The notes under the pieces are model-generated. The model was given only the letters and a program-made list of their open reading frames with translations. It searched no databases and was not told the origin of the DNA. A DNA stretch of 64,000 bases from Bacillus wiedmannii (GTDB taxonomy: Bacteria; Bacillota; Bacilli; Bacillales; Bacillaceae_G), in NCBI RefSeq assembly GCF_001583695.1, contig NZ_LOBC01000028.1, positions 62,001-126,000 of the forward strand. Direction: 5' to 3'. A program made the position numbers and the translations under genes. The first letter of the stretch is position 1. Each line of letters begins with the position of its first letter. Shown one piece after another: positions 33,050 to 42,793 of this stretch.

Positions 33050-34243
33050 TTAACTCGATGTATTCTCTCTCGTAACAGACGATACAATTCCAGACAAGAT
33101 AACAAATAATAAAACAGCTAGCAAGGCATTACCTATTCCGAATGCTTCTCCAAGTATGCCTAAAAATGGTGGACCGACTAAAAACGCTGTAAAACCGATT
33201 ATAGAAACTGTAGCAACATTAGAAGTCGCATTTTCGTGGTCATCTCCAGCAGCTGAAAGTCCAATCGGGAAACCTAGCGCTGCACCAATCCCCCACAGTA
33301 CTACACCAAATGCTAGAAAATATGAGTTACTCCCAAATATGACGATTGTCATTCCTATAATAGCCATCATAATAGTAGCACGCAAAACATTGACACGACC
33401 GAATCGATCAAGGAAATAACTACTACACATACGAGCTAACGTCATTGCCAATACAAAAATTGTATACATAATAGAACCTGTCACTACACTTTGTTCATGT
33501 CCGTCTACCATTACGATAGGTAGCCAATCATTTGCACTTCCTTCTGCAAATGCCATCCCGAGTACAAAAAGACCAATTAAAAGCACCTTTTTTTCCATAC
33601 GTAAGGCAGTGTGCTTCGCTCGCTTTTTGTTCCCCGATTTCTCCTTCTTTCCTGTTCCATGCGGAAGAAAACGATACAACATACATACAAGTAATACAAA
33701 CACGACCGAAATCGTAAGAAACTGATACAGAATTGGGATGTGAAGCGACGCTGCGGCAGTACCACTGAGCGCGCCTACTAAAGTTCCTACACTAAAAAAG
33801 CCATGGAATTTCGGAAGAAGAGTTGTTCCTAATTTCTGCTCAATGGAAGAACCTTCTACATTCAATGCGACTTCCGCCAATCCGTACCCTACTCCAAATA
33901 CTAGTAAGCTACTAAAAGCCCCAATGCTAGAAACAAAATAAATATTTAAACCTAAACAAATCAATCCAACAATCATAAAAAACATACTACCTATAATAAC
34001 GTCTCTAGCTCCCTTACAGTCAATAAAGCAACTTGCACTCAGTAAACCAATTATTGAACCAACAGATAGTCCGAACAAAATCCAGCCCATTTCTGCATTT
34101 GACACTGCTAACATATCTCGAGTAGCTGCTGTTCTTGAAATCCATGTAGCAAACGCGACGCCTGGCAAAGCAAATAAGAGAAAAAGAGCATTTCGAGAGG
34201 CATGTAATGTCTTTTTATGATTGTCCGCACTATATTTCTCCAT
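33050..34243 (-). CDS. MFS transporter (sugar or drug carrier, YbjJ-like)
   Basis: The 397-residue protein has 12 predicted helices, ALPGVAFATWISRTAATRDM near the first helix, GWILFGLSVGSIIGLLSASC, and a basic central loop (GTGKKEKSGNKKRAKH). The first half resembles YbjJ/FucP-like carriers. ATG 34241-34243 follows GGAAGGCG. It starts 69 bases after the stop of the sugar acetyltransferase on the same strand; both lie behind two ROK operators. Export or import of a sugar is inferred from context. Confidence 0.85.
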   Translation of the reverse strand: MEKYSADNHKKTLHASRNALFLLFALPGVAFATWISRTAATRDMLAVSNAEMGWILFGLSVGSIIGLLSASCFIDCKGARDVIIGSMFFMIVGLICLGLNIYFVSSIGAFSSLLVFGVGYGLAEVALNVEGSSIEQKLGTTLLPKFHGFFSVGTLVGALSGTAAASLHIPILYQFLTISVVFVLLVCMLYRFLPHGTGKKEKSGNKKRAKHTALRMEKKVLLIGLFVLGMAFAEGSANDWLPIVMVDGHEQSVVTGSIMYTIFVLAMTLARMCSSYFLDRFGRVNVLRATIMMAIIGMTIVIFGSNSYFLAFGVVLWGIGAALGFPIGLSAAGDDHENATSNVATVSIIGFTAFLVGPPFLGILGEAFGIGNALLAVLLFVILSGIVSSVTRENTSS

Positions 34244-34312
34244 ATGAAACGCCTTCCACATTGTCTATACGATAAGACACCTGTTTATTCATGTACCCGT
34301 AAAAAACGATTT

Positions 34313-34876
34313 CTATAAGTCTATCGTTTTAATAACTTTGGCTGGGTTACCACCAACAACTACATTATTAGGTACATCTTTTGTCACAACTGCCCCTGAA
34401 GCAATTACAGCGTTGTCTCCAATTGAAATACCAGGGTTAATTATAGCTCCCCCGCCAACCCAAACATTGTTACCAATCTTTACAGGCTTCCCATATTCTT
34501 TACCAGAATTCCGTTCCACCGGATGTAAAGGATGAGTGGCCGTATAAATATGGACACCAGGTGCAAACATACAATTATCACCGATTCGAACTTCACAAAC
34601 GTCTAAAATAACACAATTAAAATTTGCGAAAAAGCTCTTTCCAACATGGATATTGTAGCCGTAATCACAACGAAAATCAGGGTTAATGTGGGTTTTCCCA
34701 TCAGCTGAAGAACCTAAAAGCTGATTTAATAACGTAAAACGTTGTTCATCTCCTGTCTCCATCGCCTCGTTATAAAGGCGTGTTAAACGTTTTGCCTCCA
34801 CCCTATCAGCTACTAATTCTTCATCCTCCGCAATATACATTTCTCCCGCTAACATCTTTTCTTTCTCTGTTCTCAT
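34313..34876 (-). CDS. maa: Maltose/galactoside O-acetyltransferase
   Basis: This 187-residue left-handed beta-helix enzyme of the LacA/Maa family transfers acetyl groups from acetyl-CoA to sugars. It shows the hexapeptide repeats [20 protein letters not shown] (catalytic His near residue 115), [20 protein letters not shown] and [20 protein letters not shown], plus [23 protein letters not shown] 34874-34876 follows AAAGGAGATGA. It is first in an operon with the MFS carrier and follows two ROK operators, so expression should respond to a sugar. Confidence 0.92.
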   Translation of the reverse strand: MRTEKEKMLAGEMYIAEDEELVADRVEAKRLTRLYNEAMETGDEQRFTLLNQLLGSSADGKTHINPDFRCDYGYNIHVGKSFFANFNCVILDVCEVRIGDNCMFAPGVHIYTATHPLHPVERNSGKEYGKPVKIGNNVWVGGGAIINPGISIGDNAVIASGAVVTKDVPNNVVVGGNPAKVIKTIDL

Positions 34877-34908
34877 ACAATCATCTCCTTTGTTATAGAA
34901 TGAATTAC

Positions 34909-34932
34909 ACTTATTAAACAACTTTAATAAGT
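34909..34932. promoter_or_regulatory. ROK operator, copy 2
   Basis: A 24-bp dyad of ACTTATTAAAC and TTTAATAAGT, 32 bases before the maa start. Confidence 0.75.
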
Positions 34933-34944
34933 GATTTTAATTAT

Positions 34945-34968
34945 ACTTATTAAACAAGTTTAATAAGT
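34945..34968. promoter_or_regulatory. ROK operator, copy 3
   Basis: A perfect dyad (ACTTATTAAACA with its exact complement), 12 bases beyond copy 2, so the two sites lie on similar helix faces about 36 bp apart. Confidence 0.75.
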
Positions 34969-35131
34969 ATCCCTATATTAGCATATTTTTTAATATGTGC
35001 AACTAATACGTTTTGAAAGGAAAATTTTTTATTAAAACTGTTGAGACTCATCATCTCATGAAATCCTCTCCTTTAGGCGCTATACTATATGTTTATTAAT
35101 GAGCACACCAATATGCAAATCAATTGTTAAT

Positions 35132-35186
35132 AAAAAAGAGATTGACCCAAAAGTAGCTGAATAGCTACTTGGGTTAACCTCTTTTA
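35132..35186 (-). terminator. Terminator of the FtsX-type ABC operon
   Basis: A long stem pairing AAAGAG-TT-ACCCAA-AGTAGCT with AGCTACTTGGGT-AA-CTCTTTT sits at the permease stop codon. Confidence 0.85.
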
Positions 35187-37673
35187 TTTATTATCCCTAT
35201 TTAACTCTTGTACAATATCCCTTTTTCCTATTCTATTAGCAAAAGGGATAAAAATAATAAGGACCATTCCGAACATCCCCGCTACTACCGTTACAATAAG
35301 TTTGAAATCAAAAAATAAAGGTGTACGATCTATTATACTAACCATATAGGTTAATAATATTCCTATAACAACCCCAAGTACTAATCCAATAAGTACATAT
35401 AAATTAACTTGCGTCAAAATAACTTGTACAATCCCCTTTTTCTTAATTGTTATCGCTCTTAAAATAGCAAACTCTTTTCTTTTAGATTGAATATTATTTA
35501 TAAGTGTATTACATACCCCTAATGTTACACTAAACAAAATTACTACAATAACAACGATGAAAATGGACCACCTTTGCTGGAACATTAAATTAGATTGTTT
35601 TAACGATTGAGTATAACTACTTATTTTTAATTGTGGATATTGACCTTTCAATTCCTTTAATTGCTCCAACGTCTCTTTCTCATTATTTGAACTAATAAAT
35701 GCACGCTCAAAAATTGTATAATCTTGTTTATATGTTACATTACTCCAATCCATGAGCACCTCAGGAGAATTCGGTAGCTCATTAACAATTAACCCGATTT
35801 CTACCTTACTAGTCGGTCTAACTTTTTGTTCCTGTTCTGAAAATAGACCCAATTGAACGATATCGCCTACATGAAGTTTATATCGCCCCGCTAACTCTTC
35901 TGTAACAACTATACTACTCTCCAAATTTGCAGGTACTTCGGGCAGTAACCCTTGCTTTTCCATTTCCTTCAAATCACCTAAATTATAGTCAAAAGTAATA
36001 TATTTTTCACCTTGCTTTAATTCTGCCAGTGAGTTCGTACTAATTGTACTAGCTCCTTTTACACTACTTATTTCTTTAAATATATTTTGTATATGAGGTG
36101 AGATAATGGTTGAATCATTATTCAAACGATTTTCGATAACAATATGTGTCGGAAATTCTCGTTTCAAATATCTTTCATTATTTTTTTGCATCGTTTTAAA
36201 TATAGTGGAACCGAAGACAACTATCACCATCATTGTACTTATCATTAAGATAACAAATGTATTTTTCCTTACTTGCGGAATTACATTTTTAATAGCAACA
36301 AATGTATTCCTTCCAAATATTTTTTTCATCATAGGTAGATATACTATTAATATCGAAGAAAGATAAATAGGAAATAAAATATACACTCCTAAAACAAGAA
36401 ATATAGTTCCTATTAATATCACTATTGCCTGCGTATCTCCCGTATTTGCTACCAATCCACCTAAAACAGTTAAAAAGATGCTACTCATTAAAAGGAATTT
36501 CCCCATAATACTGCGTGTTTTTTTATTAGAAAAGTCGGATTCTTCATTTTCGCGCATAAGCTTTACTGGCAATATTTTCGAACTTCTGTATGAAGGATAT
36601 ATCATAAACAATTCAATGAAAAAGATACTACAAATCACTGTTACAATTGCTATTTCATAGTCAAAACTTATTGAATTCATTTGAAAAGCAAATACATGCT
36701 CTAGCCAACTTTGTAAAAAACGGTTACTTATTACAGCTAGTAACAAACCAAATATTCCACCAAAGAAATTAATTACACTACATTGAATAAATATAACTTT
36801 AAACAGTTGTTTCGTTGTTGCTCCCATTGAACGCATAATAGCAAATTGACTTTTATATTTATATAAAAACACTTCAAAATTAGACATTAATAATAACGCA
36901 GTAATAATAAGTATTAATATAGATAAAATAACTATAAAAATATGTAATGACGCTAAGTTACTTTTTAAAAACTCGTCTTCCTCCGCAATATCGATTCTTA
37001 ATTCTTTGTCTATTTTATGAATTTGATTAGATAATGCTAGTACATCAGCATTATCTTTTGCTTTTATTAACACATAAGTAGCTTCACTGTGTTTGCCCGT
37101 TTTTTCATATACGTGCTGTTTCACCGCACCTTCCGATAAAATGAGTATGTCTGGAGCTGAACCTCCAGCTTCTATATCAGGTAACACTTCTTTTACTACA
37201 TATGATTTATTTTCTATTTCAACCTTTTCCCCAACTTTTACTTGTAAAGTTTCCGCTAATCCATCATTTAATGTTACTTCCTCATTTGATAAATTTTTAG
37301 AAAAGTGATATCGACTTTTAGATAACGAATCATTTTGAACACCTACTGTATAAATAGCTGTATTCAATTTATTCACTTGCAAATGATTTACGAATACTTT
37401 TGACATATATTCAACATTTTCTTGGTTCTTAATATTTCGAAATAAAGATTTATCGATCACTTTATTTTGATCAGGGTTATATCCAACAGATAAATCCATA
37501 TCTCCATATAAACTTTTAACTTCATTTATAACAGACTGCTTCGCATGACTCGAAAATACAATCATCGTAACAATTAGAGAAACGGCCAACATAACGCTAA
37601 CGATAGAAGAAATAGCAGTAAATTTATTCGTCTTAAAAAAACGTAAACTTAATCCTCGTACTGATTTTATCAT
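35184..37673 (-). CDS. ABC transporter permease, FtsX/MacB-like
   Basis: The 829-residue protein has an N-terminal helix (KFTAISSIVSVMLAVSLIVT), an extracytoplasmic domain of about 190 residues, and FtsX helices near 235-370. A second FtsX half follows at the C-terminus (RWSIFIVVIVVILFSVTLGV, GLVLGVVIGILLTYMVSIID). This 10-helix double FtsX architecture fits LolC/BceB-type exporters of lipoproteins, lantibiotics or peptides. Its ATG overlaps the ATPase stop by 4 bases. No adjacent two-component system is present, unlike Bce modules. Confidence 0.87.
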   Translation of the reverse strand: MIKSVRGLSLRFFKTNKFTAISSIVSVMLAVSLIVTMIVFSSHAKQSVINEVKSLYGDMDLSVGYNPDQNKVIDKSLFRNIKNQENVEYMSKVFVNHLQVNKLNTAIYTVGVQNDSLSKSRYHFSKNLSNEEVTLNDGLAETLQVKVGEKVEIENKSYVVKEVLPDIEAGGSAPDILILSEGAVKQHVYEKTGKHSEATYVLIKAKDNADVLALSNQIHKIDKELRIDIAEEDEFLKSNLASLHIFIVILSILILIITALLLMSNFEVFLYKYKSQFAIMRSMGATTKQLFKVIFIQCSVINFFGGIFGLLLAVISNRFLQSWLEHVFAFQMNSISFDYEIAIVTVICSIFFIELFMIYPSYRSSKILPVKLMRENEESDFSNKKTRSIMGKFLLMSSIFLTVLGGLVANTGDTQAIVILIGTIFLVLGVYILFPIYLSSILIVYLPMMKKIFGRNTFVAIKNVIPQVRKNTFVILMISTMMVIVVFGSTIFKTMQKNNERYLKREFPTHIVIENRLNNDSTIISPHIQNIFKEISSVKGASTISTNSLAELKQGEKYITFDYNLGDLKEMEKQGLLPEVPANLESSIVVTEELAGRYKLHVGDIVQLGLFSEQEQKVRPTSKVEIGLIVNELPNSPEVLMDWSNVTYKQDYTIFERAFISSNNEKETLEQLKELKGQYPQLKISSYTQSLKQSNLMFQQRWSIFIVVIVVILFSVTLGVCNTLINNIQSKRKEFAILRAITIKKKGIVQVILTQVNLYVLIGLVLGVVIGILLTYMVSIIDRTPLFFDFKLIVTVVAGMFGMVLIIFIPFANRIGKRDIVQELNRDNK

Positions 37674-38431
37674 TTTGATTTCTCCATTAATTTTTTAAAT
37701 TTATCTAAAATGATATTCATATCATTTACTCCATGAGAACATGTATAATCATCAACAATTTCTCCGTCATGAAAGAAGAGAACCCGATCTGCATACGTAG
37801 CAATGTGAGGATCATGAGTAACAAGAATCATACTTTGATTGAATCTTTGTTTCATATCGACTAGTACCCGTAAAATATCATTAGACGTATTGAAATCTAA
37901 ATTTCCAGTTGGTTCATCTGCAAGGACGATTGGAGGAGATGTTATTAACGCCCTACCAATTGCAACACGTTGTTGTTGTCCCCCAGAAAGCTGCACTGGT
38001 CGATGATTTTTCCAATTTACTAAACCTAGAACATCTAATATTTTATTTGTTTTTTCTCGTATCTCCTCTTCTGAATCAGCTGATAATATGAGGGGTAACG
38101 CAATATTTTCTTCTACAGATAAATCCTTTAATAAATGAAATGACTGGAATATAAATCCTATGTTATCCCTTCTGTACTCTGTCGCATACGGTTCAATGAA
38201 CATATTTTCAGGTACTTCACCATTTACATAGATAACCCCCTCATCAGGCTTATCTAGAGCACCAAGAATGTTTAGTAATGTACTCTTTCCAGATCCACTC
38301 GTTCCCATTATGGCAATGAGTTCTCCTTTATTTAACTCCAAAGATACATTTTGTAAGGCTCTAACATTTGTATCTACACTCTCATATGTCTTACTTAAAC
38401 CTTGAACTGCTAACACAACTTCACTCATCAT
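37670..38431 (-). CDS. ABC transporter ATPase, LolD/MacB-like
   Basis: This 253-residue protein has Walker [10 protein letters not shown], signature [15 protein letters not shown], Walker [13 protein letters not shown] and His switch LVTHDP. These are hallmarks of the LolD/FtsE/MacB class that partners FtsX permeases. It overlaps the permease gene by 4 bases and the upstream 49-codon ORF by 11 bases, giving a tightly coupled three-gene operon. Confidence 0.93.
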   Translation of the reverse strand: MMSEVVLAVQGLSKTYESVDTNVRALQNVSLELNKGELIAIMGTSGSGKSTLLNILGALDKPDEGVIYVNGEVPENMFIEPYATEYRRDNIGFIFQSFHLLKDLSVEENIALPLILSADSEEEIREKTNKILDVLGLVNWKNHRPVQLSGGQQQRVAIGRALITSPPIVLADEPTGNLDFNTSNDILRVLVDMKQRFNQSMILVTHDPHIATYADRVLFFHDGEIVDDYTCSHGVNDMNIILDKFKKLMEKSK

Positions 38432-38570
38432 TATTCACCTCAACATTATTTATTTTTATTCCTTCCACCAAATTAACCTGAATTAGAATTTTTTCTTTTA
38501 GATTACTAGGTGGTACAATTTCTGTTCCTATTTGAACGAGCAACATTTTTAATTCGAGAATTGTAACCAT
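38421..38570 (-). CDS. 49-aa protein translationally coupled to an ABC transporter
   Basis: The ORF MVTILELKMLLVQIGTEIVP... has 49 codons, with ATG 38568-38570 after GAGGGAGGG and a TGA overlapping the ATPase start region by 11 bases. The peptide is mixed hydrophobic and charged with no clear signal or membrane helix and no cysteine. Its strong binding site and coupling to the ATPase argue it is translated. It could be a small subunit, a regulator or the exported peptide; nothing in the sequence decides. Confidence 0.6.
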   Translation of the reverse strand: MVTILELKMLLVQIGTEIVPPSNLKEKILIQVNLVEGIKINNVEVNNDE

Positions 38571-38629
38571 TTTTATCCCTCCCTCAATCTATATTGGTAA
38601 CAAATTGAAATTTCGTTCGATTTTTTTAT

Positions 38630-38658
38630 AAAAAAATAAGGGAACGCTCAGCATCCCC
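38630..38658 (-). terminator. Probable trpS terminator
   Basis: On the minus strand GGGATGCT and AGCGTTCCC pair at the trpS stop and are followed by TTATTTTTTTAT. Confidence 0.65.
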
Positions 38659-39646
38659 TCTCAAATCCAATCCGTTTTTTAATTTCCGCTAAATTTACCT
38701 TCGCAATAGCCCGTGCCTTCTCAGCACCTTTTTCTAACGCGTCATATAATAAATTGGGCTCCTGCATATACATTGCGTATTTCTCCCGAGGTCCTGCTAA
38801 TTCGCGGTCTACAACGCGAAACAACTCTTTTTTCATATCGCCCCATCCGATTCCAGTTTCATACTTTTCGCGCATCGACTGTATTTCATCTTCCTTCGCA
38901 AATTCTTTATATATCATAAATAATGTTTCTAGTTCTTTCGGTTCATTTGGAAGTGAAGAATCTGTTTTGATTTTAAATATTAATTTTCGTAGTTTTTCTT
39001 GTTCTGCAAATAATGGGATTACATTTCCGTAACTTTTACTCATCTTCCTTCCATCAAGACCAGGTAAAATGGCACCTTCTTCTTGTATGACATACTCCGG
39101 AAGCGTAAATGTCATACCAAATGTATGATTAAAATACGTCGCAATATCACGCGCGATTTCAATATGCTGAATTTGGTCTTTTCCGACAGGTACATGAGTA
39201 GCTTGAAATAGTAATATGTCAGCTGCCATTAAAATAGGATACGTATATAATCCCATATTCACGCCTGCATCTACCTCTAAACCCGCTTCTTTATTTTGCT
39301 CCACCTTCGCCTTATATGCATGGGCACGGTTCATAATCCCTTTCGGAGTTAGGCAAGCTAATATCCAAGCTAATTCTAGAATCTCCGGCACTTCTGTTTG
39401 TCGGTAAAAAATAACATCTTCTCCAAGTCCAAGTGATAACCAAGTGGCTGCTACCTCTTTCGTATAATTACTAAACTGACTTGGATCATGTACAGCATTT
39501 AACGCATGATAATCCGCTATAAAATACAATGCTTTTCCTTCATTCTTCTTTGACATTTGTAATGCAGGTTTAATCGCACCAATATAATTTCCTAAATGAG
39601 GATAACCTGTCGGCTTAATTCCTGTTAACATTATTTTTTCACTCAC
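38648..39646 (-). CDS. trpS: Tryptophanyl-tRNA synthetase
   Basis: This 332-residue class I synthetase charges tRNA(Trp). It shows the HIGH-equivalent TGIKPTGYPHLGNYIGA, the KMSKS loop GRKMSKSYGN, VGKDQIQHIEIARDIA, and MGLYTYPILMAADILLF near the active site. The start is GTG 39644-39646 after AAGGAGGAG; the frame upstream is open but lacks a binding site. A Trp-specific T-box precedes it. Bacilli of this group may carry two trpS genes, and I cannot tell from sequence which this is. Confidence 0.95.
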   Translation of the reverse strand: MSEKIMLTGIKPTGYPHLGNYIGAIKPALQMSKKNEGKALYFIADYHALNAVHDPSQFSNYTKEVAATWLSLGLGEDVIFYRQTEVPEILELAWILACLTPKGIMNRAHAYKAKVEQNKEAGLEVDAGVNMGLYTYPILMAADILLFQATHVPVGKDQIQHIEIARDIATYFNHTFGMTFTLPEYVIQEEGAILPGLDGRKMSKSYGNVIPLFAEQEKLRKLIFKIKTDSSLPNEPKELETLFMIYKEFAKEDEIQSMREKYETGIGWGDMKKELFRVVDRELAGPREKYAMYMQEPNLLYDALEKGAEKARAIAKVNLAEIKKRIGFERGC

Positions 39647-39667
39647 TCTAACTCCTCCTTCCTTAAA

Positions 39668-39893
39668 ATAAAAAGAGCCCCTCATCCTTAAAAAGGACGA
39701 GAGACTCCCGCGGTACCACCTTAATTAGCTATCATTAATAGCTCACTTCAACTTCTTAACGTGAAGTAACCGTCTTTACCTACTCATTTCAGTTAGAAGC
39801 TCCAGAGCCCATTCCATATTCATCCCTTACTGATTTCCACCACATACCAGCTCTCTGAAAAGTTTTGAATATGTACTCTTCTCTTTCATTGCT
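39668..39893 (-). promoter_or_regulatory. T-box riboswitch, tryptophan specific
   Basis: The T-box bulge AAGGTGGTACCGCGG lies at 39708-39722. It is followed on the minus strand by a terminator pairing CTCGTCCTT with AAGGATGAG and GGCTC, ending TTTTTATTTT (39670-39707). The specifier loop contains GAATGGGCTCTGG with TGG at 39809-39811, and stem I begins AGAGAGCTGG. Uncharged tRNA(Trp) should stabilise the antiterminator and raise trpS expression. Confidence 0.93.
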
Positions 39894-40036
39894 TTTTCGT
39901 TATTTTTTACAGTTTATCACATTCCCTTTCCAATTAAACCCTAATTTTCTGTTTTATATAGCAGGAATTTTCACCTTGATTGTCTAATAATATATAGGTT
40001 TGCAGAAATACTCGAAACAACTTTGGAGGTTTTTTC

Positions 40037-41194
40037 ATGGTAAAATATATATCCATTTTAGGTTCAACGGGATCCATTGGCACATCTGCATTAGATGTCG
40101 TTTCCGCTCATCCTGAACATTTTAAAATCGTCGGTTTAACCGCAAATTATAATATCGATCTTCTCGAAAAGCAAATCGAATCGTTTCAGCCTCGTATTGT
40201 AAACGTAGCGACAAGAGAATTAGCGGACACATTGCGTTCTCGTATTTCAACAAATACAAAAATTTCATATGGAACTGATGGTTTAATTGAAGTATCTACC
40301 CATCCTGATACAAATCTTGTATTAAGTTCAGTTGTCGGTGTTTCAGGTTTACTCCCAACAATTGAAGCATTAAAGGCGAAGAAAGATATCGCCATCGCTA
40401 ACAAAGAAACTTTAGTTGCAGCTGGACATATCGTAACCGAACTAGCGAAACAAAACGGATGCCGCCTAATTCCAGTCGATAGCGAACATTCAGCTATTTT
40501 CCAATGTTTAAATGGGGAAAATAATAAGGAAATCGAAAAATTAATTGTTACAGCTTCTGGCGGCGCTTTTCGTGATAAAACACGTGAAGAAATGAAAACA
40601 TTACAAGCGAAGGATGCTTTAAAACACCCAAACTGGTTAATGGGGGCAAAACTAACGATAGATTCTGCCACCTTAATGAATAAAGGGTTTGAAGTGATGG
40701 AAGCTAAGTGGCTATTCGATATTCCTTATGAAAAAATTGATGTTATGATTCATAAAGAAAGTATCATTCACTCTTTAGTAGAGTTTATTGATGGATCAGT
40801 CATGGCACAGCTCGGTGCCCCTGATATGAGAATGCCGATTCAATATGCATTTCACTACCCTACTCGACTACCTTCATCCTATGAAAAATTAAATTTATTA
40901 GAAATTGGTAGTTTGCATTTTGAAAAACCAAATTTAGAGAAGTTCCCCTGTCTACAATACACATTTGAATGTGGCAAAATTGGCGGTACAACTCCAGCTG
41001 TATTAAATGCAGCGAATGAAATTGCAAATGCACTATTTCTTAAAAATGAAATTGCATTTTTCGATATCGAAAAAACAATTTACAATACAGTTGAGGCTCA
41101 TCATAATGTAAAAGATCCTTCACTCGATGCTATATTAGAAGCTGATCAATGGGCACGCCAATACGCAAATCAATTCTTAATAAAAAAGAGCTAA
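40037..41194 (+). CDS. dxr: 1-deoxy-D-xylulose 5-phosphate reductoisomerase
   Basis: The 385-residue enzyme makes 2-C-methyl-D-erythritol 4-phosphate in the MEP isoprenoid pathway. It has NADPH loop [37 protein letters not shown] (metal and substrate ligands), [27 protein letters not shown] and the flexible loop [11 protein letters not shown] follows TGGAGG. It stands alone, not with cdsA and rseP where the housekeeping dxr of bacilli lies, so it is probably the second copy. Confidence 0.95.
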   Translation: MVKYISILGSTGSIGTSALDVVSAHPEHFKIVGLTANYNIDLLEKQIESFQPRIVNVATRELADTLRSRISTNTKISYGTDGLIEVSTHPDTNLVLSSVVGVSGLLPTIEALKAKKDIAIANKETLVAAGHIVTELAKQNGCRLIPVDSEHSAIFQCLNGENNKEIEKLIVTASGGAFRDKTREEMKTLQAKDALKHPNWLMGAKLTIDSATLMNKGFEVMEAKWLFDIPYEKIDVMIHKESIIHSLVEFIDGSVMAQLGAPDMRMPIQYAFHYPTRLPSSYEKLNLLEIGSLHFEKPNLEKFPCLQYTFECGKIGGTTPAVLNAANEIANALFLKNEIAFFDIEKTIYNTVEAHHNVKDPSLDAILEADQWARQYANQFLIKKS

Positions 41195-41222
41195 AACAGT
41201 TTTATCTGTTTTAGCTCTTTTT
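41184..41222. terminator. Bidirectional terminator after dxr
   Basis: AAAAGAGCTAAAACAG/CTGTTTTAGCTCTTTTT perfect stem shared with the convergent AI-2E-type gene. Confidence 0.88.
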
Positions 41223-41223
41223 C

Positions 41224-42354
41224 CTACGTATTTAACTTAACAAATCTATAACTATGCGTTACTAACACTTTTAATATCGCATATCCTGGAATTGCTAAAA
41301 TAATCCCCATAATTCCAAATAAATTTCCGGCAGTTAAAATAATAAAAATGATAGTAATTGGGTGAATGTCTAGCTTTTTTCCCATAACTTGCGGAGAAAT
41401 AAATTTACCTTCTGCTAATTGTACGACCATCATTACAATAATTACTTTTAACACCATTGATGGCGAGTCAATAAATGCGATAATTAATGCTGGTGTAATT
41501 GCAATGATTGGTCCTACGTATGGAACGATATTTACAATCATTGCTAAAATAGCGAGTAATACTGCATATTTAATACCAATAATAAGGTAACCGATTAATA
41601 GCATAATACCGATAAACAAGCTAACGATAATTTGACCTCTAATATACGAGCTAATCGCATAATGCATATCATCTAGTATTCTCATCGCTGCTGGGTGTCT
41701 TTGTTCTGAAATAAACTTTAAGAAGTGATTCGGTAATTGCTCACCATCTTTTAAAAGATAGAACAATATAAACGGAACCATTACAAACGTTAAAACGACC
41801 TCTGTAACAGTACTTAAAAATCCAGTTACATTTCCTGTTACTGATGATAACGACTTCGTAAAATCAACTGTGTAGTCTTTTACCATACTCGCTACATCAA
41901 TATTTAAATTCTCCTGAATTTTGCTTAGTAAATTACTTTCCCCAAATCTACGTGCTGCTCGTTCAATTTCATGACCGAAATACGGTAAGTTATCTATCAA
42001 CGCATCGATTTGATCTTTAATAATTGGGATTACTGTTACAACTAAAAATACAAATAATCCTAGTACTATTATATATATAGAAGCTATTGATACGATTCTT
42101 GAAACACCTTTCTTTTCTAAAAGCGAAACGAATGGATGCAATATATAAAATAGCACGCCCGCTAATAATACTGGGAAGAAAATTGTTTTTAAAAAGACGA
42201 TAAACGGTGTAAAAACAAATGATATTTTTGTTAGTAATAAAATATTAATGAACAATAGTGCAAACCCAAGTAACACCGCTAAATAATTGTGTTCTCTAAA
42301 AAACCTTTTCAGCTTATCTCTTTTTCTTATATTTATTTTTTCCAACGAAACCAC
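41224..42354 (-). CDS. AI-2E family (PerM-like) membrane protein
   Basis: The 376-residue polytopic protein has about eight membrane segments and the conserved cytoplasmic AISSYIRGQIIVSLFIGIML, IVNIVPYVGPIIAITPALII and EGKFISPQVMGKKLDIHPIT segments of the AI-2E/TqsA/YtvI family. Members export quorum signal or act as sodium/proton antiporters; the specific role is unknown. The encoded start is GTG. It lies downstream of the GlsB-like gene but separated from it by a terminator. Confidence 0.9.
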   Translation of the reverse strand: MVSLEKINIRKRDKLKRFFREHNYLAVLLGFALLFINILLLTKISFVFTPFIVFLKTIFFPVLLAGVLFYILHPFVSLLEKKGVSRIVSIASIYIIVLGLFVFLVVTVIPIIKDQIDALIDNLPYFGHEIERAARRFGESNLLSKIQENLNIDVASMVKDYTVDFTKSLSSVTGNVTGFLSTVTEVVLTFVMVPFILFYLLKDGEQLPNHFLKFISEQRHPAAMRILDDMHYAISSYIRGQIIVSLFIGIMLLIGYLIIGIKYAVLLAILAMIVNIVPYVGPIIAITPALIIAFIDSPSMVLKVIIVMMVVQLAEGKFISPQVMGKKLDIHPITIIFIILTAGNLFGIMGIILAIPGYAILKVLVTHSYRFVKLNT

Positions 42355-42365
42355 CTCTTCGAATG

Positions 42366-42400
42366 ATGAAAAGCCCTTAGTCAGGGCTTTTCATCATAAT
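42366..42400 (-). terminator. Terminator of the GlsB-like gene
   Basis: GATGAAAAGCCC/GGGCTTTTCATC stem between the two minus-strand genes. Confidence 0.8.
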
Positions 42401-42408
42401 CTATATAT

Positions 42409-42657
42409 CTATTTCTTTGCAGCTTTCACTACAAATGATACAATAAGAATTAAAACGATTGCTCCTAATAATGCTGGCACAACATGAATCCCACCAAAAG
42501 ATGGCCCAAAAGATCCAAATAATCTACTGCCTAACGAAGCACCTAATAAACCTGCGATAATATTGCCGAACATACCACCTGGGAAATTTTTACCCGTTAT
42601 AGAACTAGCAATTGCACCTATAATAGCACCAACTATTAATGTGATAATCCATCCCAT
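42409..42657 (-). CDS. GlsB/YeaQ/YmgE-family small membrane protein
   Basis: The 82-residue protein consists of three glycine-rich helices (WIITLIVGAIIGAIASSITG, GMFGNIIAGLLGASLGSRLF, VVPALLGAIVLILIVSFVVK), the defining pattern of the transglycosylase-associated/GlsB family linked to envelope stress. ATG 42655-42657 follows GGAGGACT. Confidence 0.92.
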   Translation of the reverse strand: MGWIITLIVGAIIGAIASSITGKNFPGGMFGNIIAGLLGASLGSRLFGSFGPSFGGIHVVPALLGAIVLILIVSFVVKAAKK

Positions 42658-42793
42658 TTTTAGTCCTCCATTTCTATTATGGTGTATTTCTTTTTGATAC
42701 TAAATTATTATGTAACTATTATAATTATTATATCCAATAAAGAAAAATGTTGTCAAATCTATGAAAATAAAGTCTACAAGGAGGTTTTACCCT

